A stretch of 64,000 nucleotides of DNA, from NCBI GenBank assembly GCA_963748405.1, contig CAVVIT010000008.1:405593-469592 (forward strand), given 5' to 3'. The DNA comes from Fen-1273 sp963748405. Lineage in GTDB: Bacteria; Bacteroidota; Ignavibacteria; UBA10030; UBA6906. The notes under the pieces are model-generated. The model did not search any database. It was not told the DNA's origin and saw nothing but the letters and a program-made list of their open reading frames with translations. The translations under genes and the position numbers were made by a program. Shown here in pieces: positions 34,678-42,583 of the stretch. Each line of letters starts with the position of its first letter. The stretch's first letter is position 1.

Positions 34678-36117
34678 CTACGAGGCCGGCGTGGCCGTCG
34701 TTGCAGAGGTGGAATACGGCAGGTGGAACGTGAAGCACGAGCCTTTCCCCGGCGTGCTCCGGACTTCGATGAAACCCTGGTGGGCATCGGCAATCCACCT
34801 GGCGACAGCGAGCCCCAGTCCGCTTCCCCCGTGTGCGCGTGAGCGGGCTTCGTCGACCCTGTAGAACCGGTCGAAGATTCTGCCCAGGCTTTCGGCGGGA
34901 ATCCCGATGCCGGTATCTTCGATGGATAGGGCGACATCACGCTCCCCTCTCTCGCTCCGGATGCTGATCCTCCCCCCCGGGTCGGTATAGCGGACGGCAT
35001 TCGACAGCAGCGCCCTCAGGAGCTGTCGGATCCGTACGGGATCTCCCATGACCTGCACGGCATCGTTTCGTTCCATCGTGACAGCAATCTGCTTCCCCGC
35101 AGCAAGGATGAGTGCGTCCTCGTGAATGTCGTTCAGAAGCCGGTCAAGCTCAACGGGTTCCTTGCTGAGGGACATCTGCCCGGCTTCGACTCTGGCGAGC
35201 GTCAGCAGATCGTCCACAATCCTCGAGAGCCGGGATGTTTCCTGGAGATACGTCGACGCAAGCTGCTCCGACTCGGCGGGGGTGATCGGCTTCGACAGCG
35301 CGAGCTCGGCTTCCCCCTTGAGGATCGTGAGGGGAGTCTTGAGCTCGTGGGCGATGCTCAGCGAAAAATCCCTGATGTTCCTGAACGAGCGCTCGAGGCG
35401 GGCGATCATGCTGTTGATCGTTTCAATCAGCTCGCCCAGCTCGTCGTTCGTCCTGCGGGCCACGATGCGGCCCGAAAGGCTCGTTGCCGTGATGCTCCTG
35501 GCGCGTTCGGAAATCTCCCGGATCGGCCGGAGCACGATGCCTGCCATCAGCCAGCCCCCGGCAACGGCGATGAAGAGGACCACGGGAGTCAGCACGGCGA
35601 AGATGGAGAGCAAATGCCTCAGGACGTCTTCGACGATGCCCTGCGAATAGGCCACCTGGATGACAAACGGCTCGAAACGACGCGCCGCCACACGCATCGA
35701 GGTCCCGTGCGCATCCTGCAACGTCAGAACGACCGTTTCCCCCGTGGGAATCCCCTCCCTGACGAGATTCTCGTCCCTCCTGTTGCCCGATTCATAGAGC
35801 AATGTGCCCCTCGACGAGCTGAGCAGGACGATGTAGTTCCGGGGATTGAACACAAAGTGCTCGGTGATCCGTTTTTCGACGTCCTCGGAGAGGGCTTCGA
35901 ACTCCGATTGGGCGGCGATCCTCCGCCGGTCAATTTCCACGAGCCGCGCGATCCAGTCCACCTCTTCCATCAGGTCCTGCTTGAGTGCCGTCTCCTGCAC
36001 GCGCCGGAGATACACGTAGACCGCCGCGCCGAAGAGAACGAACGCCGCGAGAAGGACGAGCGAATACCAGAAGGTGAGTATGAACCGGATCGAGCGGACT
36101 TTACGAAGGATTTCCAT
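34678..36117 (-). CDS. HAMP-containing sensor histidine kinase
   Basis: A 479-residue membrane sensor kinase. Helix 1 covers residues 13-36, followed by a periplasmic domain of about 130 residues (no clear metal-binding cluster), helix 2 about 168-193, HAMP to about 250, and HisKA with His257 in SIAHELKTPLTIL. The ATPase domain has N-box LLRALLSNAVRYTDPGG, G1 DTGIGIPAESLGRIFDRFYRVD and G2 GGSGLGLAVARWI. The domain order is that of CusS/CopS-type kinases. The start at 36117 overlaps the response-regulator gene by 17 nt, so they form an operon. The signal could be metal ions, oxidants or envelope stress. Confidence 0.9.
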   Translation of the reverse strand: MEILRKVRSIRFILTFWYSLVLLAAFVLFGAAVYVYLRRVQETALKQDLMEEVDWIARLVEIDRRRIAAQSEFEALSEDVEKRITEHFVFNPRNYIVLLSSSRGTLLYESGNRRDENLVREGIPTGETVVLTLQDAHGTSMRVAARRFEPFVIQVAYSQGIVEDVLRHLLSIFAVLTPVVLFIAVAGGWLMAGIVLRPIREISERARSITATSLSGRIVARRTNDELGELIETINSMIARLERSFRNIRDFSLSIAHELKTPLTILKGEAELALSKPITPAESEQLASTYLQETSRLSRIVDDLLTLARVEAGQMSLSKEPVELDRLLNDIHEDALILAAGKQIAVTMERNDAVQVMGDPVRIRQLLRALLSNAVRYTDPGGRISIRSERGERDVALSIEDTGIGIPAESLGRIFDRFYRVDEARSRAHGGSGLGLAVARWIADAHQGFIEVRSTPGKGSCFTFHLPYSTSATTATPAS

Positions 36118-36793
36118 CGGAGGGCTCCCTGAGGACGTATCCGACTCCTCGGACGGTGTGAATGGTTTTTCCCGCAAACCCGTCGTCGATCTTGCGGCGC
36201 AACCGGTTGACAAGCACGTCCACGACGTTGGTCTCGCTGTCAAAATCCATGTCCCAGATGTGCTCCGTCAGCGTCACGCGCGAAACGACCCGCCCTTTAT
36301 TGCGGAGCAGGTATTCCAGGAGCTGGAACTCCTTGTTCGTCAGTGTGATCTCTCTGCCGGCGCGGGTCACCGACCGCGTGAGGAGATCCATCCGCACGTC
36401 GCCGACCTCGAGAACGGATCCGCGCATGTCGGAAGAGGATCGGCGGATCAGGGCCCGGACCCGCGCGAGAACCTCGGAGAATGAGAAGGGTTTCGGAAGA
36501 TAGTCGTCGGCGCCGAGATTCAACCCCCGCACGCGGTCTTCGACGTCGCTCCGTGCGGTGAGGATCAACACGGGTGTGTGAACCCCCTCGCGGCGGAGTT
36601 CCCCGAGCACCGTCATGCCGTCCATCCCGGGGAGCATGAGATCGAGGACGATCGCGTCGTAGGCCGTCGCGAGCGCCAGGTTCAGCCCCTGCCGGCCGTC
36701 GAAGGCAAGATCCACCGCGAACGCCTCGGACAGGAACCCCTTTTCCAGGAACTGTGCGACCTTGTGTTCATCTTCAACGATGAGGACGCGCAT
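36101..36793 (-). CDS. OmpR-family response regulator, CusR/CopR-type
   Basis: A 230-residue response regulator. The phosphoacceptor is Asp51 in VLDLMLPGMDG, Thr in LILTAR and Lys in LPKPFSF. The winged-helix tail is of the heavy-metal type with TNKEFQLLEYLLRNKG, TNVVDVLVNRLRRKID and IHTVRGVGYVL. It is translated ahead of the kinase with a 17-nt overlap. A predicted target box of the matching class lies before the degP locus at 34610-34639. An AT-rich stretch with TATAAT (36846-36851) in the intergenic space probably serves one or both divergent genes. Confidence 0.92.
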   Translation of the reverse strand: MRVLIVEDEHKVAQFLEKGFLSEAFAVDLAFDGRQGLNLALATAYDAIVLDLMLPGMDGMTVLGELRREGVHTPVLILTARSDVEDRVRGLNLGADDYLPKPFSFSEVLARVRALIRRSSSDMRGSVLEVGDVRMDLLTRSVTRAGREITLTNKEFQLLEYLLRNKGRVVSRVTLTEHIWDMDFDSETNVVDVLVNRLRRKIDDGFAGKTIHTVRGVGYVLREPSDGNPS

Positions 36794-36880
36794 GAAGATT
36801 CCCTCCCTGGTGGAGGAACAAAAAAGTGCTTCCGGGTTGTTCCATTATAATATAGGCAAGACACACATAAGGAGAAAACG

Positions 36881-37411
36881 ATGTTCGCACATGCTCTTCT
36901 CGGGCTGTTGCTGTTGGGGTCCACAACGGCGGGCACGCCGCGCGTTCTGTTCGACGCCGCTCCGTCGGGAGTCTCGCTTAAAGGGTTGAAGGCGGTATAC
37001 GTTTCCGTACGCTACAGTGCGCCTCCCGAAAAGCCGTACGGGCTCAGTGAGGACGATCTGCGTTCGGAGATAGAACTGACGCTGAATGCCAACGGCATCC
37101 GGACGCTCAGGCGCCCGGATTGGAACGGGACGGCGGGAAAGCCGTACCTCTTTGTCAGCGTTCTCGGGAACAAGATTGACGCCCGTGGTCCGGATACGTC
37201 ATTTTTCTACACGGTCAACCTTGAACTGATTCAACAGGTGACATTGGATCGAAGTCCCCGGATGCGCTGCGACGGCGTAACGTGGTCGGAAGGGACGACG
37301 ATGGTGCTCCCGCACGACAGGCTGAGAACGGTCGCCGGCGAACTGGGGACGCTGGCATCGGACTTCTCGCTTGCGGTCCAGGAGGCGAATTCGGGGAGGA
37401 CCCTCAGGTGA
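36881..37411 (+). CDS. Exported protein of unknown function
   Basis: A 176-residue protein with a predicted signal peptide (MFAHALLGLLLLGSTTAG). The mature chain has a VYVSVRYS strand, then DLRSEIELTLNANGIRTL, a helix-strand pattern like a LptE/TolB-N or CsgG-type alpha/beta fold, then PYLFVSVLGNKID and a long strand region. I cannot assign a family. AAGGAG lies at 36869-36874, 6 nt before the ATG. It is divergent from the two-component operon and stands before the ClC gene, which has its own promoter. Possibly an envelope component controlled by the neighbouring regulator. Confidence 0.55.
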   Translation: MFAHALLGLLLLGSTTAGTPRVLFDAAPSGVSLKGLKAVYVSVRYSAPPEKPYGLSEDDLRSEIELTLNANGIRTLRRPDWNGTAGKPYLFVSVLGNKIDARGPDTSFFYTVNLELIQQVTLDRSPRMRCDGVTWSEGTTMVLPHDRLRTVAGELGTLASDFSLAVQEANSGRTLR

Positions 37412-37436
37412 CGGGGAAACCAACGTCGGGGGGGAG

Positions 37437-37465
37437 TTGACGATCCGTTGCCGGATTCGTATCAT
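37437..37465 (+). promoter_or_regulatory. Promoter of the ClC gene
   Basis: TTGACG (37437-37442), 17-nt spacer, TATCAT (37460-37465): five of six consensus bases in each hexamer. It lies 42 nt before the start codon at 37507. Confidence 0.55.
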
Positions 37466-37506
37466 ATACTCTCCGCCATAACCGCTGATGGGTCAACACT
37501 CTCATA

Positions 37507-38859
37507 ATGAGAAAAAGACTGAGTGAAGCTTCAATACTGTTCGTAAGCGTGGTGAAGTGGTTTGTCCTGGCCTCGGTCGTGGGCGTGCTCGTCGGCGGGT
37601 CAACAGCCCTGTTCCTCTGGTGCCTCCGCTTCTCGACTGACGGGCTGAACGGCATCCCGTTTCATTACGCCCTCCTTCCCCTGGCCCTCTTCCTCTCCGC
37701 AGTCATCGTAAAGTACCTCGCTCCCGACGCCAGGGGGCACGGCACCGAAAAGGTCATCGAGGCAATTCACCGGCGCGGCGGAGTTATCAAGCCGCTCGTC
37801 GTTCCCGTCAAGCTCCTGGCGACCGTGGTGACGCTCGCCGCCGGCGGGTCCGCGGGAAAAGAAGGTCCCTGTGCGCAGATCGGGGCCGGGATTTCCTCCA
37901 CGCTGGCCGGCTGGTTCCACTTTGACGAAACCGACCGGAAGAAGCTTGTCATCTGCGGCGTCAGCGCCGGTTTTGCCACCGTCTTCGGCACGCCGGTGGC
38001 GGGAGCGCTTTTTGGCGTGGAAGTCCTCGCCATCGGACAGCTCCAGTATGCAGTCCTGTTTCCGTCCTTCGTGGCGGGAATTGTCGGCTACCAGATCTCG
38101 ACCGCGATGGGGACGACCTATTTTCACCACCCGATCAATTTCATCCCCACATTCAGCGAATTTTTGTTCTTCAAGGTGGTCCTTGGCGGCGTGGCGTTCG
38201 GCCTGGTTTCGTTTATGTTCATCGAGATCCTCAAGCTCACGGAAAAACTGTCGGAGAGGATCCACTGGTGGGCCCCGTTGAAAGGATTGCTCGGCGGAGC
38301 GGTGCTTCTTGTTACGCTTGCGTTCGGTGACCGGTATCTCGGGCTTGGTCTCGGGACGGTGGAGTCCGTGCTCAACGGCAAGAGCGTGGGAACGGGATAC
38401 GATCCGTTCATCAAGATGGCCGCGACTTCGGTGACGCTTGCTTTCGGCGGGAGCGGTGGGATCGTGACGCCCATCTTCTTCGTCGGCGCGACTGCGGGGA
38501 GCTTCCTTGCGTGGGTGTTCGGTCTGGATCCTGCGACCGGGGCGGCGCTGGGGATGGTGGGGACGCTCGCCGGGTGCGCGAACACGCCGATCTCTGCCAG
38601 TGTTATGGCGATCGAGCTTTTCGGGGCGAGCCTGAGCCCCTACGCGGCCGTGACATGCGTCGTCAGCTTCCTGATGGTTGGCCACAGGAGCGTCTATCCG
38701 AGCCAGATTCTCGGCATCACGAAGTCGGCATCATTGTCTCCCGATGTGGGGAGCACGATCCAGGATATGGGTGACGTCACAATACACTCAAGAGATGAAT
38801 CTGTGGTCGGCCTCGGGAGAAGGGTCGCCCGAAGATGGCGGAAAAAGCCGGCAGAGTAG
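37507..38859 (+). CDS. ClC-family chloride channel or Cl-/H+ antiporter
   Basis: A 450-residue integral membrane protein with the ClC selectivity-filter motifs: GSAGKEGPCAQIGAG (the GxxGP segment with the gating Glu retained, which favours an H+-coupled antiporter), GVSAGFATVFGTPVAG and GSGGIVTPIFFVGATAGS. About 16 half-membrane helices fit the family. There is no CBS domain at the C-terminus, as in short bacterial ClCs. It has its own promoter and is not obviously in an operon. The role may be acid or chloride homeostasis. Confidence 0.92.
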   Translation: MRKRLSEASILFVSVVKWFVLASVVGVLVGGSTALFLWCLRFSTDGLNGIPFHYALLPLALFLSAVIVKYLAPDARGHGTEKVIEAIHRRGGVIKPLVVPVKLLATVVTLAAGGSAGKEGPCAQIGAGISSTLAGWFHFDETDRKKLVICGVSAGFATVFGTPVAGALFGVEVLAIGQLQYAVLFPSFVAGIVGYQISTAMGTTYFHHPINFIPTFSEFLFFKVVLGGVAFGLVSFMFIEILKLTEKLSERIHWWAPLKGLLGGAVLLVTLAFGDRYLGLGLGTVESVLNGKSVGTGYDPFIKMAATSVTLAFGGSGGIVTPIFFVGATAGSFLAWVFGLDPATGAALGMVGTLAGCANTPISASVMAIELFGASLSPYAAVTCVVSFLMVGHRSVYPSQILGITKSASLSPDVGSTIQDMGDVTIHSRDESVVGLGRRVARRWRKKPAE

Positions 38860-38906
38860 ATCCCCCTCCGCAGCCCTCCCGCCCTCCCGCTGTACGTGCA
38901 CCGGCA

Positions 38907-38947
38907 CCGTGACCCTTTCGTGACCTCTCCGTGATCCTTTCGCACGG
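38907..38947 (+). promoter_or_regulatory. Tandem 11-bp direct repeats (PhoB-box-like operator)
   Basis: CGTGACC at 38908, CGTGACC at 38919 and CGTGATC at 38930 repeat every 11 bp, with a weaker fourth unit CGCACGG at 38941. The larger 14-mer CCGTGAyCCTTTCG appears twice, 22 bp apart. TATCTT at 38957-38962 could be the -10. Direct repeats at one helical turn are the standard target of PhoB/OmpR-class winged-helix regulators. The lipoprotein gene starts at 39001. Confidence 0.5.
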
Positions 38948-39000
38948 TTTCCCGTGTATCTTCCTTCTCGTTTCTCATATCTCACCATGGAGGATACACT

Positions 39001-40179
39001 ATGAATCGTTTTGCGATGTTGTGGGCACCCGCGGCAGCGCTGGCCCTCGCGCTTGCAGGCTGCCAGGACAGGCAGGGAGCGGGCGGGATCGCAGGCCCGG
39101 TAACCGGCAATGCGACCTCGACGGCCGTGCAGAAAATCGAACCGTTCTCTGAAGGTGGTGGTCACGCCAGCGTGTACACCCTTTCGAACGAATCGGGCGT
39201 CAATAACGTCCTGCGCTTCTTCCGTTCCGCGTCGGGGACCCTTTCTCCCGGAGGGAGCTTCGCGACCGGGGGAACCGGCACGGGGGCGGGTCTGGGAAGC
39301 CAGGGCGCGATATACCGCGGTGAGCAGTACATCTACGCCGTCAATGGCGGAAGCAACGACATCTCCGTCCTTGTGGAGGACGGGGGAGGGCTTCACATTG
39401 TCAGCAAGACCTCTTCGGGGGGGATGCAGCCGATCAGCCTGACTGTCCACGGCGATCTGCTCTTCGTTCTCAACGCGGGCGGGGCCGGAAACATCTCCGG
39501 GTTCCGCGGGGCGGGCAGGGGGATCCTCTCGCCCATTCCCGGCTCGACCAAACCGCTGAGCGGCTCATCGACGCAGCCTGCAGAGGTCGCGTTCAGCCCG
39601 GACGGTCGGTCGCTCGTCGTGACCGAGAAAGCAACCAACGTCATTGATACGTACGAGGTGAGGGATGACGGCCGCATCTCGGGTCCGCTTGTCCAGAACT
39701 CCGCCGGCCACACGCCGTACGGGTTTGCCTTTTCGGAGCGCGGTCCCCTCGTTGTGTCGGAAGTGGAAGACAAGACGCCCGGCGGGAGCACTCTCTCTTC
39801 GTACAGGATTGTGCACGACGGGCTCCTGAAAACCATCTCCGGAAAGGTCCCCGACGGCCAGACCGCGGCGTGCTGGGTCGTGATAACGAATGACGGCAGG
39901 TTTGCCTACACGACGAACGCCGGGACGAACGACGTGTCCGGTTACCGCCTCGGCGCGAACGGCGCCCTTTCGCTCTTCGGCGACGGTGGCGTGACCGCGA
40001 CGTGCGACGGCGCTCCGATCGACATGGCGCTGAGCCGGGGTTCGGATTTTCTCTATGTGCTCAACTCCGGGGGTCGTTCGATATCCACGTTCAGGGTCGA
40101 CGGGGGGAGCGGATCGCTTACACTGCTCGGCAAGAACGGGGGACTCCCTGCGAGCGTGAGCGGCCTCGCCGCGGATTGA
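39001..40179 (+). CDS. Lactonase-like seven-bladed beta-propeller lipoprotein
   Basis: A 392-residue lipoprotein; the lipobox is LALAGC (Cys near residue 21). The mature chain repeats a YVTN/lactonase pattern: VYTLSNESGVNNVLRFFRS, YIYAVNGGSNDISVLVEDG, VAFSPDGRSLVVTEKATNVIDTYEV, FAYTTNAGTNDVSGYRLG and FLYVLNSGGRSISTFRVD. This fold is that of 6-phosphogluconolactonase (PF10282)-type proteins, but the cell-surface position makes a metabolic lactonase unlikely. It is preceded by tandem direct repeats suggestive of response-regulator control and followed by a strong bidirectional terminator. Confidence 0.75.
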   Translation: MNRFAMLWAPAAALALALAGCQDRQGAGGIAGPVTGNATSTAVQKIEPFSEGGGHASVYTLSNESGVNNVLRFFRSASGTLSPGGSFATGGTGTGAGLGSQGAIYRGEQYIYAVNGGSNDISVLVEDGGGLHIVSKTSSGGMQPISLTVHGDLLFVLNAGGAGNISGFRGAGRGILSPIPGSTKPLSGSSTQPAEVAFSPDGRSLVVTEKATNVIDTYEVRDDGRISGPLVQNSAGHTPYGFAFSERGPLVVSEVEDKTPGGSTLSSYRIVHDGLLKTISGKVPDGQTAACWVVITNDGRFAYTTNAGTNDVSGYRLGANGALSLFGDGGVTATCDGAPIDMALSRGSDFLYVLNSGGRSISTFRVDGGSGSLTLLGKNGGLPASVSGLAAD

Positions 40180-40206
40180 TCGTCAGCGTGAACAGGTGAA
40201 GCGCTT

Positions 40207-40265
40207 CACGGGGAGCGATGCCTGATGGTCCCTCCGGGGCCGGAAGGACCGCTCCCCGTGCTTTT
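40207..40265. terminator. Long bidirectional hairpin terminator
   Basis: An 11-bp perfect stem, CACGGGGAGCG (40207-40217) with CGCTCCCCGTG (40250-40260), encloses a second near-perfect 11-bp stem (GGTCCCTCCGG / CCGGAAGGACC, one mismatch). It is followed by CTTTTA on the plus strand and sits between converging genes. Confidence 0.75.
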
Positions 40266-40755
40266 ACTGAACGTGGTTCAGGATCGTCTTGTCCTGATCG
40301 TACATGGGCTCGAGCGATATGCCGCCGACCTTCGCGGCCTGGAGCTCGTCCATGATGTCGATCATCAGACCGTAATTTGCGCGGCGGTCGATCTTGACCC
40401 TTGGCCCGACCCACCGGGTCGACGCTCCCAGGTCACTCAGGCGGCCGCGGAGCTCTTCGATCCTGATCTTCTTCGGCATTTCAAGACACACATTCCAGTA
40501 TATGCCGCCGGCGCTGTCTACCCGGACCGTCGGAAAGGGTGTATCGTCAATGCCGGACCAATAGTCCACGCTCCCCTTGTTCGGAAGAGACACCTCCATG
40601 ATCTGGGGCTGCAGCTGGGAATACGTGTAAACGAAGAATGTCAGCAGGAGGAACGCGATGTCCACCAGCGGGGTCATGTCGATGCGAATCCCCGGACGTC
40701 GTTCCGGTTTTCTTCTGTTCCCTGGAAGAGGAGGAGTGTTCACAAGCGAACCCAC
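40264..40755 (-). CDS. ExbD/TolR-family protein
   Basis: A 163-residue protein with one N-terminal transmembrane helix. The key signature RIDMTPLVDIAFLLLTFF carries the Asp required for proton-motive-force coupling. A periplasmic domain follows (PTVRVDSAGGIYWN, KIDRRANYGLMIDIMDEL). ExbD works with ExbB and TonB, but no exbB or tonB gene lies in the window, so it is an orphan here, possibly acting with a distant ExbB. It is convergent with the lactonase-like lipoprotein across the terminator. Confidence 0.88.
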   Translation of the reverse strand: MGSLVNTPPLPGNRRKPERRPGIRIDMTPLVDIAFLLLTFFVYTYSQLQPQIMEVSLPNKGSVDYWSGIDDTPFPTVRVDSAGGIYWNVCLEMPKKIRIEELRGRLSDLGASTRWVGPRVKIDRRANYGLMIDIMDELQAAKVGGISLEPMYDQDKTILNHVQ

Positions 40756-40819
40756 GCTGACGGAGATTGTACTCCCTCAGTGCGGCATTTGTTCCCGGTG
40801 ACGGGGGGGGAACAGGGGG

Positions 40820-41203
40820 TCAGATGTTGGCGAGGACTGCTTCGAGCTTCTGCTTGATTTCGGCCGCGATCTCTCCGAGGTCCGCTTTCCCGACGAGTGG
40901 GACCATCATCAGGGGGTCAAATGCCCCGATGACGGTCTTCCCATTCTTCTCGTACACGATGACGTTGCAGGGGAGGAGCAGCCCGATGTTCATCTCCGCC
41001 TCGAGTGCCCTGTGAGCAAGGGGAGGGTTGCAGGCGCCGAGTATCACGTATTTTGTGAACTCGACCTTCAGCTTCTGCTTCAGCGTTTCCTTCACATCGA
41101 TCGTCGTCAGAACGCCGAAGCCCTGGTTCTTCAGTTCCTCGGTGACGCGCTTCACCGCCGTGTCGTACGGCAGGTTCACCGTGCGTGTAAACCCGTAGTC
41201 CAT
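40820..41203 (-). CDS. DUF302 domain protein
   Basis: A 127-residue DUF302 protein. Family features visible: AVKRVTEELKNQGFGVLTTIDVKETLKQKL, YVILGACNPPLAHRALEAE, GLLLPCNVIVYEKNGKTVIG, and the C-terminal helix AAEIKQKLEAVL. Two conserved cysteines are in the middle motifs. Members are small soluble proteins of unknown biochemical role that often appear near redox, sulfur or metal genes. Here it is 21 nt before the FmdB-like gene in the same orientation, so they may be coexpressed. Confidence 0.85.
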   Translation of the reverse strand: MDYGFTRTVNLPYDTAVKRVTEELKNQGFGVLTTIDVKETLKQKLKVEFTKYVILGACNPPLAHRALEAEMNIGLLLPCNVIVYEKNGKTVIGAFDPLMMVPLVGKADLGEIAAEIKQKLEAVLANI

Positions 41204-41224
41204 GCCCGGTCCCGGCAGTTTACG

Positions 41225-41455
41225 CTAGTTCATCGAACAGTTCCCGCCGCAGCACGAGGCGTCGCCGCAGGGGGGCATCGACTCCGGCATCGAGCTTCCG
41301 GATCCCTTGACGTTGATGGCCGGTGCCGAGATAAGCCGGACGTGCTGCGTCGAGCTGCACTTAGGGCAGACGATGTCCTCTTTGACTTCCCGTACTTTGT
41401 GGAAAACGTCGTACACCGTTCCGCATTCCCCGCACTTATAATCGTAGATCGGCAT
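41225..41455 (-). CDS. FmdB-family zinc-ribbon protein
   Basis: A 76-residue zinc ribbon. The family start MPIYDYKCGECG and the second pair CPKC (41-47 region) form a four-cysteine site. The C-terminal segment is rich in cysteine (PPCGDASCCGGNC), which could hold additional metal. FmdB-like proteins are predicted regulators, but their targets are mostly unknown. It lies upstream of the DUF302 gene on the same strand and divergent from the SnoaL-like gene. Confidence 0.85.
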   Translation of the reverse strand: MPIYDYKCGECGTVYDVFHKVREVKEDIVCPKCSSTQHVRLISAPAINVKGSGSSMPESMPPCGDASCCGGNCSMN

Positions 41456-41628
41456 GCCCGTTACCCCTCTGGATTCGTGTCGTTGATGTGTGTGGTACAG
41501 TGTATGACGCTGAAATGTGCAAAAAGGGTCAGAAAGATGCCACGCCCGCGCATCGTATCCGTCAAAATACTATATTTGCCCCGGTTCCTGTCTCCCCGAA
41601 TCGTGGATACACACCGGAGGAAGACCCG

Positions 41629-42525
41629 ATGTTCACCACATATGTCCTCGGTTTCCTGATCCCCCTCCTGGTCCCGGGGGGAGGGACGGCACAGAAGGAT
41701 ATTCCTGCAACCCTCCTGTCGCTTGTGAAAACCGAAAGAGAATTCGCCGCCACGAGCCTCCGGGAGGGGCAGAGGGCGTCGTTCCTGAAGTACTTTGCGG
41801 TTGACGGCATATCGATGGCACCGAAGCCCCACGTCTACCGGGAGTCCGCGCTCAAGACTCCCCCGCCTGCGCGTCCGCTGGCGCGGACTCTCTACTGGGA
41901 ACCGATCGTGGCCGACGTCGCGTCTTCCGGTGATATCGGGTATACGACGGGGCCGGCAACCATGAAGGACAGCGCGAAGGGGGACGCTCCCGTGTGGTAC
42001 GGGTTTTACTTCACTATCTGGAAGAAGCAGAAGGACGGAGCCTGGAAGGTGGCCGTGGATCTCGGGACGAGTTCAACAAAAGTCGTTGAGCAGTATTTCG
42101 GGCAGGAGCTTGTACCGGCCTCCCATTCGCCGGCTCCCCCGGGGACGAAATTCGCTTCGGGGAAGGTCGCCGAACAGGAGCTTCTCAAGTGCGACAGGGC
42201 TTTTTCGAAAACCGCCGCCGCGGGGAAGGTCACGGCTGCGTACAAGGATGTTCTCGATCCTCACGCGCGTGCGCTCAGGGAGGGACTCGTTCCATTGTCG
42301 GGAAAGGGATCCGTTCTCGCGTACCTGGTGAAAGGCACCGCCCTCCGTTTGCTTGAGCCGATGCACGCCGGCGCGTCGAAGGCAGGTGACATGGGATATA
42401 CCTATGGTGCGTACAGGGAAAACAGGAAAGCGAAGGATCCCGCCGGGTACTATGCACGCGTCTGGCGGCGGAATGCGAAAGGGAAGTGGATGATTGTCGT
42501 CGAAACCGCTTCTCCCGTCGAATAG
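41629..42525 (+). CDS. Secreted SnoaL/DUF4440-like two-domain protein
   Basis: A 298-residue exported protein; signal peptide ends GTA|Q. Two similar halves follow: LLSLVKTEREFAATSLREGQRASFLKYFAVDG and, about 130 residues later, LLKCDRAFSKTAAAGKVTAAYKDVLDPHARAL, each ending in a strand with WKVAVDLGT or WMIVVETA. This is the SnoaL/NTF2-like cone fold in tandem. No catalytic residues for a known reaction can be named. GGAGGA precedes ATG 41629, chosen over the longer frame because it starts a signal peptide. Confidence 0.7.
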   Translation: MFTTYVLGFLIPLLVPGGGTAQKDIPATLLSLVKTEREFAATSLREGQRASFLKYFAVDGISMAPKPHVYRESALKTPPPARPLARTLYWEPIVADVASSGDIGYTTGPATMKDSAKGDAPVWYGFYFTIWKKQKDGAWKVAVDLGTSSTKVVEQYFGQELVPASHSPAPPGTKFASGKVAEQELLKCDRAFSKTAAAGKVTAAYKDVLDPHARALREGLVPLSGKGSVLAYLVKGTALRLLEPMHAGASKAGDMGYTYGAYRENRKAKDPAGYYARVWRRNAKGKWMIVVETASPVE

Positions 42526-42583
42526 CCCGCGAAGACGGTTTCCGCCGTCAGCGTCATCGGCATTTCCGCGCGGCCGTCCCGGG

